The position numbers and the translations under genes are program-made. DNA of 64,000 nt from CAYHVK01 sp964360255 (lineage in GTDB: Bacteria > Bdellovibrionota > Bdellovibrionia > Bdellovibrionales > UBA1609). Position 1 is the first letter of the stretch, and each line of letters opens with the position of its first letter. The stretch is from contig CAYHVK010000001.1 of assembly GCA_964360255.1 (NCBI GenBank), positions 124,001 to 188,000 on the forward strand. Reading direction: 5' to 3'. Positions 8,418-15,943 of this stretch are shown here, piece by piece. The notes beneath the pieces are model-generated. The model saw only the letters and a list, made by a program, of their open reading frames with translations, did not search any database and was not told the DNA's origin.

Positions 8418-9453
8418 CAGTAGCGGCCTTCCACTCTGTCATGATATTCTTCTGGTCATCTGAAAAAGCGTCCATATTTTCAAGTGGTAGAATTTTAAGC
8501 TTTGGCAGCTTTTCAAATTCAGTCCCTGCCGTTACTCCCGCAATAGATGGAAGCATATAGTTCTTCGCCATGATAATTTTTTGAATCTCAGGTGAAGTGA
8601 TAAACTCAACAAAGGCCTCACCTATACCACAGCTCATGCACTGCTCAGGGATACCAACATACTCAATCTGTGCTGTATGCCCGTCTGTGAAAACGCCATA
8701 ATTAAAGTTTTCTTTTTTCTCACGATGGTAAACCAATGAAGTTAAATACGTGAAAACTGTATCGGCAGCTTTACTTTGAAAAAAACTGTATGAACCTGAC
8801 CACTCGGGGCTCATTGAGTGGATTTTAGGTTTTAGCAAACCTGCAATTTGCGATAAAGGTTCTTTCTGATTTTGTGCTAATGACCACATCCAATACATAA
8901 ACTGAAGGCCGGGTGAACTGAGATCAGCAGCTTGAAGCGCAATACTCTTGTTCTCTTGTCGGCTCAAGAACGTGCGCATATCTGTTTCAGCGGCGATTGG
9001 TTTACGAGACAGAAAGGTCATCGGTGACCAATCAAACGGAATGAACATTGAGTAAACTGATGGTTTGAGCTCAGGCACAAAATCTTTTGGTGAAAGACGA
9101 ATATTCTTCCACTTATGAGTTTTAAGAGCTGTTTTCAAATTGAGTTGATCAAGACCAAGAATCACATCCACCTGGCGATCAGGCGAAAGACGAAGACGCT
9201 CAAGAAGTAAGCCACCAGAGCCTACATCCACCACTTCGATATCACAGAGACAGATTTTTTTAAAACGCTCAACAATCTCTGGGCCAGGGCCAAAAGAATC
9301 AACAAAACTTGAATAGCTGTAGATCACAAGTTTCGGTCGCTGACTGCTTTCAGGGTTGCTCGCCCGATTGTAATTGAGAAACACATAAATCACTGATCCG
9401 GCTGCAATAAGAGCCGATAAAATAAAAATTGAGAGAAAAACATTTTTGTTCAC
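8410..9453 (-). CDS. thiB: Thiamine-binding periplasmic protein
   Basis: Solute-binding protein resembling ThiB over its whole length: VIYSYSSFVDSFGPGP (YTYDSFAADWGPGP in E. coli), the ADVVLGLD-like VDVILGLDQLN, FIPFDW, SSPGLQF and the final ITSPEIQ region. The N-terminal hydrophobic segment (residues 5-25) is a signal peptide or membrane anchor. I chose the GTG at 9453, which follows the upstream stop by one base and has GGTGG close ahead; an in-frame ATG eight codons upstream would overlap the DoxX-like gene. It delivers thiamine, TPP or a related ligand to ThiPQ. No TPP riboswitch is visible upstream, where the preceding genes abut. Confidence 0.85.
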   Translation of the reverse strand: MNKNVFLSIFILSALIAAGSVIYVFLNYNRASNPESSQRPKLVIYSYSSFVDSFGPGPEIVERFKKICLCDIEVVDVGSGGLLLERLRLSPDRQVDVILGLDQLNLKTALKTHKWKNIRLSPKDFVPELKPSVYSMFIPFDWSPMTFLSRKPIAAETDMRTFLSRQENKSIALQAADLSSPGLQFMYWMWSLAQNQKEPLSQIAGLLKPKIHSMSPEWSGSYSFFQSKAADTVFTYLTSLVYHREKKENFNYGVFTDGHTAQIEYVGIPEQCMSCGIGEAFVEFITSPEIQKIIMAKNYMLPSIAGVTAGTEFEKLPKLKILPLENMDAFSDDQKNIMTEWKAATGE

Positions 9454-9454
9454 A

Positions 9455-9943
9455 TTACCACCAAAGGCCGCGAACACGCTTATAGAAATAGTAATCTAAG
9501 CCCAAGCATCGACCAGCACCGAGCCAGAAGAGAACGACAAAAAGGCTTAAATGAGTTTGATGTAAAAGCGTATTATTAGCGCCGCCGAAATAAATAAAAT
9601 TCAGTGCAATGAAAGCTCCGAGTAGAGCTGTTGGGCGCACTAAGAATCCAATAATAAAACTAATGCCGATAATGAACTCACAATAAGTAAGTGTGTAAGC
9701 AAAAACCTTCCAATTCGGCACAACCACTTCTTGTAAGAACTGAATATACCAAGAGCTCACGTTCGCCTGCGGAATAGATTCCATAATTGTTGCGGCTAAA
9801 CGAGGCTGCTTTAAAAACTCTCCGTAAACACGGGCCAAAGCCATCTCAAGATAAAAATAACCGAGAAAGATGCGCAGAAGCGCAACTGGATATAAGTGGC
9901 CGACATATTTAATACTCTCAAAAAACGACAGCAGCATGGTCAT
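9455..9943 (-). CDS. DoxX-like membrane protein
   Basis: Integral membrane protein with four or more hydrophobic segments, 162 residues from the ATG at 9943. The region LLRIFLGYFYLEMALARV and the later LTYCEFIIGISFIIGFLVRP resemble the DoxX/DoxD family, whose members are linked to thiosulfate or other electron-transfer and redox homeostasis roles. A second ATG two codons on is equally possible; the frame is open further upstream but inside nth. It lies between nth and thiB, overlapping nth by about 25 bases and ending one base before thiB, so it belongs to that operon. Its function is not known. Confidence 0.65.
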   Translation of the reverse strand: MTMLLSFFESIKYVGHLYPVALLRIFLGYFYLEMALARVYGEFLKQPRLAATIMESIPQANVSSWYIQFLQEVVVPNWKVFAYTLTYCEFIIGISFIIGFLVRPTALLGAFIALNFIYFGGANNTLLHQTHLSLFVVLFWLGAGRCLGLDYYFYKRVRGLWW

Positions 9944-10655
9944 ATGATGGACAGAGTTCTTGTAAAAAGCAATTGTTGCAACGCGGACTTCGCGCTTTGC
10001 ACACTTGCCGGCCATGGGTGATGAGCCAATGAGAAAACTGAATCCAATCCTCCTTAGGAACAATAGAAACTAGGTCTTCTTCAATTTTCACGGCATCTTG
10101 ATGCCGAGTGAAACCTAGGCGATTTGAGAGACGTGTCACGTGAGTGTCCACAACGATTCCCGAAGCAATATTGAAGCTGTTACCCAAAACCACATTGGCA
10201 GTTTTACGGCCCACTCCGGGAAGCCTAACAAGCTCTTCTAAATTTTGCGGAACTTTGCCGTTAAATTTTTCAACCAGCTGCTGAGCCATCGTCTTTAAGC
10301 TCTTAGCTTTGTTTTTATAGAATCCAGTTGAACGCACATCTTGCTCAAGCTCGCTTAAATCGGCCTCAGCTAAGTCTTTTACACGAGGATATTTTTTGAA
10401 CAGAGTTTTGGTCACAATATTTACGCGCTCATCTGTGCATTGAGCGCTCAAAATAGTCGCAATTAAAAGCTGTTCAGGGGTTTCGTGATCTAAAGCGCAG
10501 TGAGCATCAGGATAATATCTTTTAAAAAGGTTAATGCACTGATGAACATCAGCCGGCTTTCTTGCTGATTTTTTCAGTGGCTTTGCTTTCAACTTCGCCC
10601 CTGACTTGGCCTTTAGTTGTGGCTTCGTTTTAACTTTCAGTTTCGCTTTAGACAT
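9918..10655 (-). CDS. nth: Endonuclease III
   Basis: Base-excision repair glycosylase/AP-lyase removing oxidised pyrimidines, 245 residues. The helix-hairpin-helix LPGVGRKTANVVLG contains the catalytic Lys, VVDTHVTRLSNR contains the catalytic Asp, and the C-terminal 4Fe-4S loop shows the exact C-x6-C-x2-C-x5-C spacing (CKARSPRCNNCFLQELC). An N-terminal extension of about 33 residues is very rich in Lys and Ala and may help non-specific DNA binding. It heads the minus-strand operon with the DoxX-like gene and thiBPQ and diverges from an acetyltransferase. Confidence 0.95.
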   Translation of the reverse strand: MSKAKLKVKTKPQLKAKSGAKLKAKPLKKSARKPADVHQCINLFKRYYPDAHCALDHETPEQLLIATILSAQCTDERVNIVTKTLFKKYPRVKDLAEADLSELEQDVRSTGFYKNKAKSLKTMAQQLVEKFNGKVPQNLEELVRLPGVGRKTANVVLGNSFNIASGIVVDTHVTRLSNRLGFTRHQDAVKIEEDLVSIVPKEDWIQFSHWLITHGRQVCKARSPRCNNCFLQELCPSYDHAAVVF

Positions 10656-10716
10656 TAGTCGAGTTCATACCTCAATCCCCTACGGTTCGCACATAAAAAC
10701 CGCTAAACTTATAGGT

Positions 10717-11793
10717 ATGGAACTAATACCCAGAAGCGCGAGCCCCCAAGAGCTACCAGGAGTCATCGACTTCCTGACTCAGCATTTACGCGCGGGGCAG
10801 AACTGGTCCATTGCGAACGAATACCCAATGGTATTTCAAGAGACCAATTGCCAGAATATTAAGGCGATTTTTGATGGCGATAAAGTCATCGCCCATGCGG
10901 CTATTAAATATCACATTATAAAAAATCCAGTGGGCCTTTTCAAAGTGGCTGCTATTGGCAGCGTTGTAACCGCTCCTGAGTATCGCAACATGGGTCACAG
11001 CCAAAAGTTGCTTGAGCACTGTGTACAATCCGCAACTGAAGACGGCGCTGATATCGCCATTCTCTGGACAGACCTTTATGATTTTTACCGTAAACTTGAT
11101 TTTGAATTAGCGGGTTTTGAGACGAGCATTACTATCGACAAACCCATCAGCGTTCCGAGCTTAGGCTTGAAGTTCGTTGATTCTACTAAAATTGATCCTT
11201 CGGCTATTTTGCAGCTCTATGCTCAGCACACTGTTGGCAGTATTCGCACCGCTGAAGAATTAAGACGTTATTTAGTTATCCCTAACACTCGTGTTTTCAC
11301 GGCGTGGGATGCACAGAATCGCTTGAAAGCTTATGCCGTTGAAGGCAAAGGCGCTGACCTTAAAGGCTATATTCATGAGTGGGGCGGCGGAGTGAGTGAG
11401 CTTCTCGCTCTTTTCTCTCATGCCCGACAAGTTCTCAATGCTCCAACAACTGTGATTCTTCCGCGCTCAGCGCAGAATATGCGGACGCGCTTATTAGAGC
11501 TCGCTCCGCATGTGAATTACGGTTACCTCGGCATGATTCGTCCGCTTCACACTGAAGGATTAATCCTCAAAGCGAAGCGCTATGCACTCAGCCTTGGTGT
11601 TAAAGACTTTGTATTAGAAAAACGCGATGACGGAACTTTTGTTTTTGGTCGCGGTGTCGATTTATTCGAGACTAAAGACCTTAAAGTATTCACCAAAGTC
11701 CTGTTCGGAGCTCCCGACTCGACTCATTTTGACTCAATATTGAGTCCCATCCTCCCGATCCCTATGTGGATATGGGGATGGGATTCGGTATGA
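10717..11793 (+). CDS. GNAT acetyltransferase, two-domain
   Basis: 358 residues from the ATG at 10717; the frame is open upstream but only through nth antisense. The first half is a GNAT domain with the acetyl-CoA motif PEYRNMGHSQKLLEH and the later FYRKLDFELAGFE. The second half (residues 160-358) looks like a second, degenerate acyltransferase-like region, an arrangement reminiscent of Eis-type proteins. The substrate is unknown. The stop overlaps the ATG of the following lipoprotein gene (ATGA), so the two are translationally coupled. Confidence 0.8.
   Translation: MELIPRSASPQELPGVIDFLTQHLRAGQNWSIANEYPMVFQETNCQNIKAIFDGDKVIAHAAIKYHIIKNPVGLFKVAAIGSVVTAPEYRNMGHSQKLLEHCVQSATEDGADIAILWTDLYDFYRKLDFELAGFETSITIDKPISVPSLGLKFVDSTKIDPSAILQLYAQHTVGSIRTAEELRRYLVIPNTRVFTAWDAQNRLKAYAVEGKGADLKGYIHEWGGGVSELLALFSHARQVLNAPTTVILPRSAQNMRTRLLELAPHVNYGYLGMIRPLHTEGLILKAKRYALSLGVKDFVLEKRDDGTFVFGRGVDLFETKDLKVFTKVLFGAPDSTHFDSILSPILPIPMWIWGWDSV
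11731..11746. other. 16-base perfect palindrome in the acetyltransferase 3' end
   Basis: GACTCAATATTGAGTC is perfectly self-complementary and lies inside the coding region about 44 bases before the start of the lipoprotein gene. It could be an operator for an internal promoter or chance; nothing else supports it. Confidence 0.25.
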
Positions 11794-12620
11794 TGCATGA
11801 GAAAAATAATAAGACGCGACTAACTACAAATTTTAAAAACTTCCTCAAAGCTGCCAGCCTGGTCTTTGCTTTGACGGCTCTAACCAACTGTTCTGATAAG
11901 ATCGTTGAAGAGTATCAACCGCTTGGGTCACCGGCGATTCCTGAAGCCGTTGATAAAGCGCTGAACGATTCTTACGCTGGCACTAGCATTTACTATGCAA
12001 AGCCTGGCCAGTTCGTTGAATACGATAACAACTACAAAGCCGAACTCGGCAATGTAATACTACTCAGTAAAACACTTCGCACATATAAAGGTTTTGTTGA
12101 AACAGCGAATAATTATATTTTTCAGCTCACTGAAAATTATTGGGAATTTGATCGCGGCGGAGTGATCATCAACGAGAAACACTCTGAATTAAACTTAGAT
12201 GTTAAAAAGCAACTCGAAGCTATGGGCTTCAGTAAAGACGGCACTAAAGAAGAAGATCCGTATTGTTTACGTGCTCCATCAAATCAGACTAAATATGATT
12301 GCGTGAAGTTTTATAACTTAAAAGTTTACGACACAATGGAGCTTGTACCGCAAAAAGCCGCGGCTCGTGCCAATTGCAGTAATATTCCTAACTGCGTGAT
12401 TCCTTCACGAGTGATTCAGTTCGACCGGGTGACCTTCTTAGGAGAAACAATTGTAGAGAAAGAAATCTACAAGTTTTCAATTTCAAAATTGATTCCGTCG
12501 CTACTTCCCGATCAAGGTGCACCGCCGATGAATCACTTCTGCATTTCTAAGTTGTTTGATGGTGGCGGTGTGAACTATTACCTCACTCAATGTAATGTTC
12601 TAACAGATATTAAATTGTAA
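11790..12620 (+). CDS. Lipoprotein of unknown function
   Basis: 276 residues. The N-terminal signal ends in a lipobox LTNC (VFALTALTNCSD), so the mature protein is lipid-anchored in the envelope. It contains four further cysteines in the middle (CLRAP, DCVKF, NCSN, NCVIP), likely disulfide-bonded. The start at 11790 overlaps the stop of the acetyltransferase; the in-frame ATGs slightly upstream are possible. No family recognised. A terminator follows directly. Confidence 0.7.
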   Translation: MMHEKNNKTRLTTNFKNFLKAASLVFALTALTNCSDKIVEEYQPLGSPAIPEAVDKALNDSYAGTSIYYAKPGQFVEYDNNYKAELGNVILLSKTLRTYKGFVETANNYIFQLTENYWEFDRGGVIINEKHSELNLDVKKQLEAMGFSKDGTKEEDPYCLRAPSNQTKYDCVKFYNLKVYDTMELVPQKAAARANCSNIPNCVIPSRVIQFDRVTFLGETIVEKEIYKFSISKLIPSLLPDQGAPPMNHFCISKLFDGGGVNYYLTQCNVLTDIKL

Positions 12621-12629
12621 TCTGAACGG

Positions 12630-12656
12630 GCCTAAGGCTTAAAGTCTTAGGCTTTT
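12630..12656 (+). terminator. Intrinsic terminator
   Basis: GCCTAAG, nine-base loop, CTTAGGC and then TTTT on the plus strand, ending the lipoprotein transcript. It overlaps the last codons of the convergent PilZ gene. Confidence 0.75.
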
Positions 12657-13333
12657 GATAAGAGCATGCGGTGAATATCTTTCGAGTTCACGAAACGAAT
12701 GCCGCAACCAAAGCGACCCGAAAATTTACCTTTACGAGTGGTCCAAACCACTTTCGCATTAAAAGTATGTTGAGAATTCAAGTCATTCAGCGCCACTCTC
12801 ATTCTTACGACATCACCCACTGCTAAGGTTTCATCGGCGTCGAACTCGCAGTACGCTCCACCCTTAGAAAGATTGTACATACTTGTCAGCACTTCTTCGC
12901 CTGAAACCAGGCGTTCAATCTGGGCGATTTGATTGGTGTTGAAACGACGGAAAACTTGTTTCGGTACGACCTTAGAAATCAAGAGTTTACGAACGATACC
13001 CAGAAGTGCTTTTTCATGAAATGGTCGAACTACTAAATGAACTAAAGGCATATGGTGAAGATCAACGATATCAGAACCCTTCGCCTCACCGCAAACGACC
13101 AATATGGGCAAGCTGAATCCACGCTCACGAATCTCTTGAATCACAGTGATAACGTTTGAATTGAGCGTGTTCACATCAAGCACGAAAAGATGAAAAACTT
13201 TTTCTTCAAGTCGAGCGCGTAAAGCATTCTCGTTCTTTACAACAGTCAATTGAACCGCAAGTTTACGTTCGATAGAATCGAGATAGAATCCAAGACCTTC
13301 ATTCGACGTTGAGTAAAAAAGCAATTTCTGCAT
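12647..13333 (-). CDS. Pseudo-receiver and PilZ domain protein
   Basis: 228 residues. The N-terminal 115 residues fold-match a response-regulator receiver: D53 sits in the phosphorylation position (LFVLDVN), but the acidic pair after the first strand is missing (FYSTSNEG) and the conserved Lys of the KPF motif is Arg (VVRPFHEK), so it is probably not phosphorylated in the usual way. The C-terminal half is a PilZ domain with VFRRFNTNQ, NLSKGGAYCEFD and the terminal GCGIRF, expected to bind cyclic di-GMP, although the first Arg of RxxxR is Lys. Output is likely protein-protein interaction, for example with motility or predation machinery. Confidence 0.75.
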   Translation of the reverse strand: MQKLLFYSTSNEGLGFYLDSIERKLAVQLTVVKNENALRARLEEKVFHLFVLDVNTLNSNVITVIQEIRERGFSLPILVVCGEAKGSDIVDLHHMPLVHLVVRPFHEKALLGIVRKLLISKVVPKQVFRRFNTNQIAQIERLVSGEEVLTSMYNLSKGGAYCEFDADETLAVGDVVRMRVALNDLNSQHTFNAKVVWTTRKGKFSGRFGCGIRFVNSKDIHRMLLSKA

Positions 13334-13420
13334 TTCGGCATATCTCCTGTGCTTACATCTATATTACTTTTCGGTCTATTTTAGTGCAGATTTGAAACTT
13401 CGTGTTTGTGACGAGAGATT

Positions 13421-13444
13421 AGACGCCGTTAAAAATCGGCGTCT
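13421..13444. terminator. Hairpin between two minus-strand genes
   Basis: AGACGCCG, eight-base loop, CGGCGTCT, 20 bases past the stop of the Ig-like lipoprotein gene. No T-run follows on the minus strand, so termination is uncertain. Confidence 0.4.
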
Positions 13445-13462
13445 CATTTTGAGAATGTTCAA

Positions 13463-14212
13463 TTAAAAGCTGAATTGAAAAGGCTCAAATTCAACTATGA
13501 TATTGGCGACTGTCGACTCACCAAAAGCATTGGTTACAGTGACACGATACGTGCCCACATTGACGTAAGAATAAGTTTGTCCTTGAACGGCGTAGTTCGT
13601 AACTGTGGTCATGATTTGATTCACATTACCCGGAATAGCTGTCGTCTGAAGTTTTCCTTGAGCGTCAGGAGCGATCAACGCCCATGAATAAGAAAGACCA
13701 TAACCTGAAGCTGTCACCGATAATGGGACCTGAACACTCGATAAAAAAGGCAAAATCTGATTGGCCGTTTTTGCAACGATCACTGGTGCACCCGCCTGCT
13801 CTGGCAAGCGAACCACATTGAGAGCTAAACCTACCGAAGATACTTGGCCATAAGGATTTGAAACAACGACGGAGTAAACCCCTTGATGGACCGCAGCTGC
13901 AGAAGAGATAGCGTAAGTCGAACCATTCGCGCCATTCAAAAGAGTTCCGTCTTTGTACCATTGGTAGGAAAGGTTGTCGCCAGAAGCCACAATACCTAAA
14001 GTTGCAGCATTGAAAAACCCAACAGTACCGGGATTACTAGTGCTTGTAATTTTAGGTGCGGCCCCAGCTGACGGCGGAATCGGTGCTCCTGTCGAGCTGA
14101 GCTGGGCGCTAGAATATTCATCAGGGTTAAAATCAGAACCACAGTTTTGAAAGGGCAAAACAGCGGCAGTGATAGCAAGAAAAACAAAGGCGATTTTTAA
14201 ATGTTTACGCAT
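13463..14212 (-). CDS. Lipoprotein with immunoglobulin-like domains
   Basis: 249 residues from the ATG at 14212, which has GGGGGA five bases ahead; the frame is open upstream without a ribosome site. The lipoprotein signal ends in LPFQNC. After a Ser/Pro-rich linker, residues 50-140 form an Ig-like module with the typical YQWYKDG, GANGSTYAI and GVYSVVVSN pattern, and a second similar module fills residues 145-249. Such proteins display adhesin or binding modules on the outer membrane. The ligand is unknown. Confidence 0.8.
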   Translation of the reverse strand: MRKHLKIAFVFLAITAAVLPFQNCGSDFNPDEYSSAQLSSTGAPIPPSAGAAPKITSTSNPGTVGFFNAATLGIVASGDNLSYQWYKDGTLLNGANGSTYAISSAAAVHQGVYSVVVSNPYGQVSSVGLALNVVRLPEQAGAPVIVAKTANQILPFLSSVQVPLSVTASGYGLSYSWALIAPDAQGKLQTTAIPGNVNQIMTTVTNYAVQGQTYSYVNVGTYRVTVTNAFGESTVANIIVEFEPFQFSF

Positions 14213-14394
14213 ATATTGTCCCCCGACACTCTCTATAAATGCATCACCTATGCCAGGCCAGCAGGTCGTTGATTTCAGTTGAGTGCCCAGACTCAAAACA
14301 CTGTCGAGAGAATAGCCGCGCCTGAAAACGACTCATTTTGAGACAGAAAAAGGTCTCGACTCAATTCTTACGACGCAAAATCCGAATTAAAATC

Positions 14395-14868
14395 ATGCCC
14401 TATTATATGATGTACTATCTTGAAGTTCTTAAAGGCCGCGACCGCGAATTTCTCGAGGCCTGGAAGACTTTCTCCAATGAAATTCAAGCTATCTACAAAG
14501 TCACTGGCTCGACAATTTTTCGCACCGAAACTGGGATGTATGTTGTCACTTCAGTTTGGCCATCGAAAGAAGCTTGGCAGAAATTTTGGGTCACAAAAGA
14601 AATTTCAATTGAAAGTCTCACTCAAGTGAAAAGCTGCCTGATGCGCCCCTCTCAGCCCGTTGAGCTTCAACCTGTTTTTTCAAACTGGCATTTGATTGAA
14701 GTTTCTGAAACTGCGGTCACTCAACCTCAACCAGCCAAAGAACCTCATTATGAAGTGTCTGAAATTTCAATACTCGGCGCTCAACAAGATGGCGTGTTTG
14801 TTGAAGAACCAGAAAAAACACTCATTGAAGTCGCCCGTATTCATAAGATTCCTAAAAAAACTGGTTAA
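14395..14868 (+). CDS. Hypothetical protein, possible dimeric alpha-beta barrel
   Basis: 157 residues from the ATG at 14395 (the frame is open 19 codons further up but begins in a weakly coding stretch). The first 95 residues (YYLEVLKGRDREFLEAW, then FRTETGMYVVTSVWPSKEAW) have the strand-helix-strand pattern and spacing of antibiotic-biosynthesis-monooxygenase-like folds. The tail is acidic and probably unstructured. No catalytic residues can be assigned. Confidence 0.55.
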   Translation: MPYYMMYYLEVLKGRDREFLEAWKTFSNEIQAIYKVTGSTIFRTETGMYVVTSVWPSKEAWQKFWVTKEISIESLTQVKSCLMRPSQPVELQPVFSNWHLIEVSETAVTQPQPAKEPHYEVSEISILGAQQDGVFVEEPEKTLIEVARIHKIPKKTG

Positions 14869-14915
14869 ATTTAGGGCCATCTATCTTATTGAAATCTCTA
14901 ATAAATTTAGTCCTA

Positions 14916-14951
14916 TTGACATTTCAATTTAATGTAACTAACATAGTTACA
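14916..14951 (+). promoter_or_regulatory. Promoter and operator of the Rrf2 gene
   Basis: TTGACA at 14916-14921, a 17-base spacer and TAACAT at 14939-14944 form a good promoter. A perfect inverted repeat of eight-base arms with three bases between them (TGTAACTA, ACA, TAGTTACA, 14933-14951) covers the -10 box and sits four bases before the ATG. The geometry is that of a repressor site, most simply for the Rrf2 protein itself. Confidence 0.7.
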
Positions 14952-14954
14952 GTT

Positions 14955-15404
14955 ATGGCAGCAAACAGCAAATTCGCGATGGCGACTCATATTATGGCAT
15001 CCGTGGCGGCTCACGAAGGTGAGCGAGTGAATTCAAGTTATTTAGCGAGCTCTCTCAATACCAACGCTGTAGTTGTACGACGTCTTTTAACCGAGCTTCA
15101 AAAAAATGGCCTATTAAAAAATACTCTCGGTCGCAATGGTGGAGCTATCCTGGCCCGAAATCCCAAGTCTATTTCGCTGGCTGATATTTATAAAGCTGTA
15201 GATAATAACGAGTTGTTCGCTTACAACCCCAACAATCCCAATCAACATTGCCCCATGAGCTGCATGATGAAATCTATTTTAACCCCTATTTTTTCAAAAG
15301 CGGCGAATGCTCTTGATGAGAAGCTCAGTAAAATTAAACTTTCAGACGTATTAAAAGAGCTCGGTGAGGTAACGAAGTCGACTGGCGCGACCCAAATAAA
15401 ATAG
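14955..15404 (+). CDS. Rrf2-family transcription regulator
   Basis: Winged-helix regulator of 149 residues from the ATG at 14955, just after its operator. Residues 5-75 carry the Rrf2 helix-turn-helix: SSYLASSLNTNAVVVRRLLTE and then the GRNGGAILAR wing. The C-terminal part has only HCPMSC in place of the three-cysteine cluster used by IscR/NsrR to hold an iron-sulfur cluster, so sensing may rely on a thiol pair or something else, as in YwnA-type members. A near-identical operator precedes the DoxX gene downstream, which is its likely target. Confidence 0.85.
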   Translation: MAANSKFAMATHIMASVAAHEGERVNSSYLASSLNTNAVVVRRLLTELQKNGLLKNTLGRNGGAILARNPKSISLADIYKAVDNNELFAYNPNNPNQHCPMSCMMKSILTPIFSKAANALDEKLSKIKLSDVLKELGEVTKSTGATQIK

Positions 15405-15420
15405 GTTTTTTATTTAAAAA

Positions 15421-15439
15421 TGTAACCATTTTGGTGACA
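15421..15439 (+). promoter_or_regulatory. Second Rrf2-type operator, before doxX
   Basis: TGTAACCA, TTT, TGGTGACA repeats the eight-three-eight layout of the site at 14933-14951 with one mismatch between arms and the same TGTAAC half-site. It ends 25 bases before the DoxX start. Confidence 0.65.
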
Positions 15440-15463
15440 AATTAACAACAAAAGGAGTTTAAT

Positions 15464-15862
15464 GTGAAAACGAAAGTAGCAACCGGAGCCCGCCTCTTAC
15501 TAGGACTTTTATTCTTTGTATTTGGCCTCAATGGATTTTTAAACTTTATTCCAGCTCCGGCATCAATACCCGAGGCCGCCATCGCTTTTTCAACAGCATT
15601 AGGCGCTACGGGATATTTCTTTCCGGTATTAAAAGCGACCGAAGTTTTAATGGGCTTCTTACTACTCACTGGGTTTGCGGCTCCGTTAGCATTGGTCGTA
15701 CTTGCGCCGATTACTATTCAGATTTTTTTATTCCACTTCTTCTTAACTCCCGGAGCTTCGAATTCAATTCTCCCGATAGTTATGATCGCGCTTCATATAA
15801 CAGCCGCAACGGGCTACTGGTATCTTTACCGCGCTCTTTTTTCAAAAGCGAAAGTCGCTTAG
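15464..15862 (+). CDS. DoxX family membrane protein
   Basis: Four-helix membrane protein of 132 residues with GARLLLGLLFFVFGLNGF and ATEVLMGFLLLTGFAAPLAL, typical of the DoxX family. It starts with GTG at 15464, with AAAGGAG seven bases ahead; an overlapping ATG is out of frame and stops at once. Lying behind an Rrf2 gene with matching operator, it is probably induced by the stress that Rrf2 senses (redox or electrophile). A strong terminator follows. Confidence 0.8.
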   Translation: MKTKVATGARLLLGLLFFVFGLNGFLNFIPAPASIPEAAIAFSTALGATGYFFPVLKATEVLMGFLLLTGFAAPLALVVLAPITIQIFLFHFFLTPGASNSILPIVMIALHITAATGYWYLYRALFSKAKVA

Positions 15863-15867
15863 ATAAT

Positions 15868-15898
15868 AAAAAAGCCGCTTTGAAAAGCGGCTTTTTTT
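15868..15898. terminator. Bidirectional intrinsic terminator
   Basis: A-run, GCCGCTTT, GA, AAAGCGGC, T-run. It terminates doxX on the plus strand and gltA on the minus strand. A second hairpin, GTCCGG...CCGGAC at 15899-15919, adjoins it on the gltA side. Confidence 0.85.
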
Positions 15899-15943
15899 GT
15901 CCGGGAAAATTTACCGGACGCATTATAAGGTATCCCGTACCTT

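Noticed and set aside
9455..10716. TPP riboswitch expected for thiamine transport genes
   Set aside because: No room: the genes upstream of thiB overlap or abut it, and the 61-base gap before nth shows no CTGAGA-type element.
14338..14394. Upstream start for the hypothetical gene at 14395
   Set aside because: The extra residues are Arg/Lys-rich without a fold and no ribosome site precedes them.
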